A stretch of DNA of 64,000 nucleotides from JBBQZP01 sp038207585. Its GTDB lineage: Bacteria; Pseudomonadota; Alphaproteobacteria; Rhodobacterales; Rhodobacteraceae. The stretch lies in contig JBBQZP010000022.1 in NCBI GenBank assembly GCA_038207585.1, forward strand, positions 10,631-74,630. Direction: 5' to 3'. Shown one piece after another: positions 61,861-64,000 of this stretch. The position numbers and the translations under genes are program-made. Position 1 is the first letter of the stretch. Every line of letters starts with the position of its first letter. The notes under the pieces are model-generated. The model worked only from the letters and a program-made list of their open reading frames with translations, made no database searches and was not told the DNA's origin.

Positions 61861-63114
61861 TCAGACCGGATCAACCGGCGACTCAAGTTCGATCGGGTCC
61901 AGTCGCTGCCCGTCAAACGCCGCCTCGAAGGCCGCGAGGCGTTTCTGGATCGACAGAAGCTCGATGATCTGGGTCCATGAATTGACCAGATACTGAAACG
62001 AGTTCGACACCTGCCCGAAGGCCGTCAGTATCTGTTGCAGGATGCCGAAGGTGATCTTTCCCGCCGCGATGGTCGGCACAAGGATCAGATAGGCAAAGAT
62101 ATTGTCGGCTTGAATGTAGAGTCCGCGAAACACGTTGAAATACGCATAATGAAAGTACAGCCGGAAATAGTTCGTGCGGACATGCGAAAAGAGGTCCCGC
62201 ACGGTCATCGGATCGGCGCGGTTCGCATCATCCTCGCCGTAAACAAGCTCCTTGCGATAACTTGCCTCAACCCGTTGATTGCGGAAATTCAAGCCCGGCA
62301 GTTTGATCCCGGCGATGGCCAGCAAAAGCGTGCCGAACACCGACCAGGCTATCGAGGCAAACAAAAGCGGCTGCGCAATCGCGCCCACCACCGGCAGCTC
62401 CGCAACATGGATCGACAGAGCCGCAAGAACCGGCAGAAAAGCGAACAGAGTCATCACCGCTTCGACCACAGATGATCCCAGATCCTCCATGATCGTGGCA
62501 AAGCGCATCGTGTCTTCCTGAACGCGCTGCGACGCGCCTTCGATGCCCCGCACCTCGGGCCAGCGGCTCATGTAATAATCGTTCATCGCGGTGCGCCAGC
62601 GAAAAACATAGTGGCTGACGAAAAAACGTGTGGCGACAAAGACGGCGATCCAGATGAATGCGATCTGGGCAAAGATTAGGATCAACTCGTAAAGCCGCCC
62701 CGCAGTGACCGTGCCAGGGCTGGACAGCGCCGCCTGCACATCATCGAAAAACGGCCTGCGCCAGTTGTTCAGCGCGACAGAAACCTGCACACTGAAATAT
62801 GTCGAAAACAGGATCAGCGCCGTGCCGACAATGGACCACCATTGATAGGGGTGCGGCGACAGGATCATCCAGGCGGCGGCGAAAGCTGCCGTGAACACCG
62901 CGACATACAGGTAAAAAAACAGGAACGTCGGGGTCGTGAAAAACCCAAGGCCGACAATGGGTTCGGCATCCGCCGCTTCGGGCGCAAAGCCAAGTGCGGC
63001 TCCGATGTCGGCCCCGACCGAGTACCAAAGTGCTGCCGCAAGGGCCACCCAGAGTATCCCGGTGATCAGAAACAGGCGCGGTTTGGGAAAGAACGATTGA
63101 TACACGTCGGCCAC
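61861..63114 (-). CDS. SbmA/BacA-type peptide transporter
   Basis: The 417-residue inner-membrane protein matches the SbmA/BacA family. It has SFFPKPRLFLITGILWVALAAALWY, the VSHYVFRWRTAMNDYYMSRW segment, IEGASQRVQEDTMRF, and FRNQRVEASYRKELVYGEDDANRA. These proteins take up peptides (including antimicrobial ones) and related compounds with the proton gradient. In Rhizobiales, BacA is needed for symbiosis. The start codon is GTG 63114. It is divergent from the hydrolase gene. Confidence 0.9.
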   Translation of the reverse strand: MADVYQSFFPKPRLFLITGILWVALAAALWYSVGADIGAALGFAPEAADAEPIVGLGFFTTPTFLFFYLYVAVFTAAFAAAWMILSPHPYQWWSIVGTALILFSTYFSVQVSVALNNWRRPFFDDVQAALSSPGTVTAGRLYELILIFAQIAFIWIAVFVATRFFVSHYVFRWRTAMNDYYMSRWPEVRGIEGASQRVQEDTMRFATIMEDLGSSVVEAVMTLFAFLPVLAALSIHVAELPVVGAIAQPLLFASIAWSVFGTLLLAIAGIKLPGLNFRNQRVEASYRKELVYGEDDANRADPMTVRDLFSHVRTNYFRLYFHYAYFNVFRGLYIQADNIFAYLILVPTIAAGKITFGILQQILTAFGQVSNSFQYLVNSWTQIIELLSIQKRLAAFEAAFDGQRLDPIELESPVDPV

Positions 63115-63412
63115 GCTTTCACTCTGATCGGACGGGGCAGGTTAAGCCTTTGTCAGCCCCAAGTAAAAGGCCTGAAATCAAAGGCGCGCGGGTTTGATCG
63201 GGCGTGAGGGCCTGCGCGCTGCAAAAAGCGGCAAAAGTGCGGGTTGGCAAACCCTTCGCGCGCCAAGGGCCCTGATAGGCCTTGACCGGCGGGGCAGGTG
63301 AGGTAGCGTTGAATTCTGACCGCCGGGTCAGAAAACCACGTCAGAACACCACGTCAGAACACCGCACCAACAGGTCCGCCAAGGGGCAAAGACCCCGGAC
63401 AGGGAGTTTCAA
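63115..63412. promoter_or_regulatory. Intergenic region with RutR-like operator and 13-bp repeats
   Basis: This 298-bp gap between the SbmA-type gene and the hydrolase gene holds no gene I can support. It contains the palindrome TTCTGACCGCCGGGTCAGAA at 63314-63333 and, overlapping it, three tandem 13-bp units at 63325-63363, the last two identical (ACGTCAGAACACC). The promoter of the hydrolase gene should lie nearby. Confidence 0.6.
63314..63333. promoter_or_regulatory. RutR-like operator
   Basis: The perfect arms TTCTGACC and GGTCAGAA are separated by 4 bases. The core TGACC-N4-GGTCA equals the core of the E. coli RutR consensus (TTGACCANNTGGTCAA). It lies 80 bases before the hydrolase start, near rutR. 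Confidence 0.6.
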
Positions 63413-64000
63413 ATGGCCGCACAGGGCAGCAATCTGCGCATCGATTCCGCACGTCTTTGGGACAGCCTGATGCAGATGGCCGAAATCGGCCCCGGCATCG
63501 CAGGCGGCAACAACCGCCAGACGCTGACCGACGCCGACAGTGCGGGCCGGCATCTGTTCGCGCGCTGGTGTGCCGACGCTGGCATGACGATGGGCGTCGA
63601 TACGATGGGCAACATGTTCGCCACGCGGGCAGGCACCGAAGATCTGGCCCCGGTTTATATGGGCAGCCATCTGGATACCCAGCCCACCGGCGGTCGCTAT
63701 GACGGCGTTCTTGGCGTTCTGGGCGCGTTGGAGGTGATCCGCGCGATGAACGATGCGGGCGTGCAGACCCGCCACCCCATCGTGGTGACGAATTGGACGA
63801 ATGAGGAAGGCGCGCGGTTTGCGCCCGCAATGCTGGCCAGCGGTGTTTTCGCGGGCATTCATTCGCAGGACTACGCCTACGGGCGGGTGGATGCCGAGGG
63901 CAAACGCTTTGGCGACGAACTCGCCCGCATCGGCTGGGTCGGCGATGAAGCGGTCGGCGCGCGGCACATCCACGCCATGCTGGAGTTGCACATCGAACAG
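63413..64000 (+). CDS. Zn-dependent carbamoyl-amidohydrolase (beta-ureidopropionase/allantoate type), 3' partial
   Basis: The first 196 residues are visible and the frame runs off the window. The M20/hydantoinase-carbamoylase family motifs are YMGSHLDTQPTGGRYDGVLGVLGALEVI (metal ligands His and Asp) and VVTNWTNEEGARFAPAMLASGVFAG (glutamate pair), then a histidine in ELHIEQ. Members remove the carbamoyl group from N-carbamoyl-beta-alanine, allantoate or related compounds. Beside preT-preA-rutR, the last step of reductive pyrimidine breakdown is the likely role. GGGAG precedes ATG 63413. Confidence 0.9.
   Translation, partial: MAAQGSNLRIDSARLWDSLMQMAEIGPGIAGGNNRQTLTDADSAGRHLFARWCADAGMTMGVDTMGNMFATRAGTEDLAPVYMGSHLDTQPTGGRYDGVLGVLGALEVIRAMNDAGVQTRHPIVVTNWTNEEGARFAPAMLASGVFAGIHSQDYAYGRVDAEGKRFGDELARIGWVGDEAVGARHIHAMLELHIEQ

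Noticed and set aside
63338..63363. Short tandem repeat as the start of a CRISPR or VNTR array
   Set aside because: Only two exact and one degenerate 13-bp unit are present without spacers; they overlap the RutR-like site and are better read as regulatory.
1..64000. CRISPR array, retron, or diversity-generating retroelement
   Set aside because: No regularly spaced repeats and no reverse-transcriptase motifs were found in any frame.

Overview
The window looks like chromosome of a member of the Rhodobacteraceae (Alphaproteobacteria). It is GC-rich and carries a set of genes typical of that family: a helicase-like tail followed by an S4 protein, FdxA ferredoxin, CarD, CobS/CobT, clpP-clpX, the block NDUFA12-like / MlaD-like / DUF2155 / aat / accC / accB, and a preT-preA-rutR pyrimidine-degradation cluster. 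No rRNA operon and no CRISPR array was seen. The only tRNA is tRNA-Asn(GTT).

Layout. 1-12.6 kb: mostly housekeeping genes (S4 protein, fdxA, carD, divergent cobS/cobT, a Kef-type antiporter, a 949-residue bitopic protein with PilM/GspL-like and PilP-like ends, a SIMPL protein, metY, and a divergent Lrp/LysE pair). 12.6-19.5 kb: an accessory stretch with an RTX protein, a GT8-like protein, a dimethylargininase, and a translationally coupled DUF4123 chaperone / Tli4-like immunity / lipase cassette that looks like an orphan type VI secretion effector module. 19.6-26.5 kb: a NMT1/Tau-type ABC importer with a fused double permease, coupled to a glycosyltransferase, then YceI and an OpgH-like glucosyltransferase. 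26.7-32.2 kb: an RND efflux pair and a sulfotransferase.

32,443-46,509 is an integrated element of about 14 kb in the tRNA-Asn gene, bounded by a perfect 46-bp direct repeat. It encodes an integrase, a small HTH protein, a primase-helicase, a DUF4055-type portal, a small-terminase candidate and a large terminase split over two reading frames. I can recognise no capsid, protease, tail or lysis gene. A second, opposite operon carries a possible sliding clamp, a possible BRCT-like protein, small unknown genes and a candidate ADP-ribosyltransferase. A 740-bp non-coding region after the primase has concentric inverted repeats and is a candidate origin. Several genes have a stem-loop just before the ribosome binding site, two of them with nearly the same sequence and spacing. 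I read this as a phage satellite, or a strongly reduced prophage, that brings its own replication and DNA-packaging genes but would need capsids from a helper. It is the best candidate in this window for an undescribed system.

46.6-64 kb returns to the core chromosome: a metallo-hydrolase, a histidine kinase, a CAP protein, a photolyase-like protein with apparently swapped domain order, clpP/clpX, the complex I accessory / MlaD / DUF2155 / aat / acc block, and a pyrimidine-catabolism region (preT, preA, rutR, a carbamoylase-type hydrolase cut by the window end). A RutR-like palindrome lies in front of the hydrolase. An SbmA/BacA-type transporter sits within this region.
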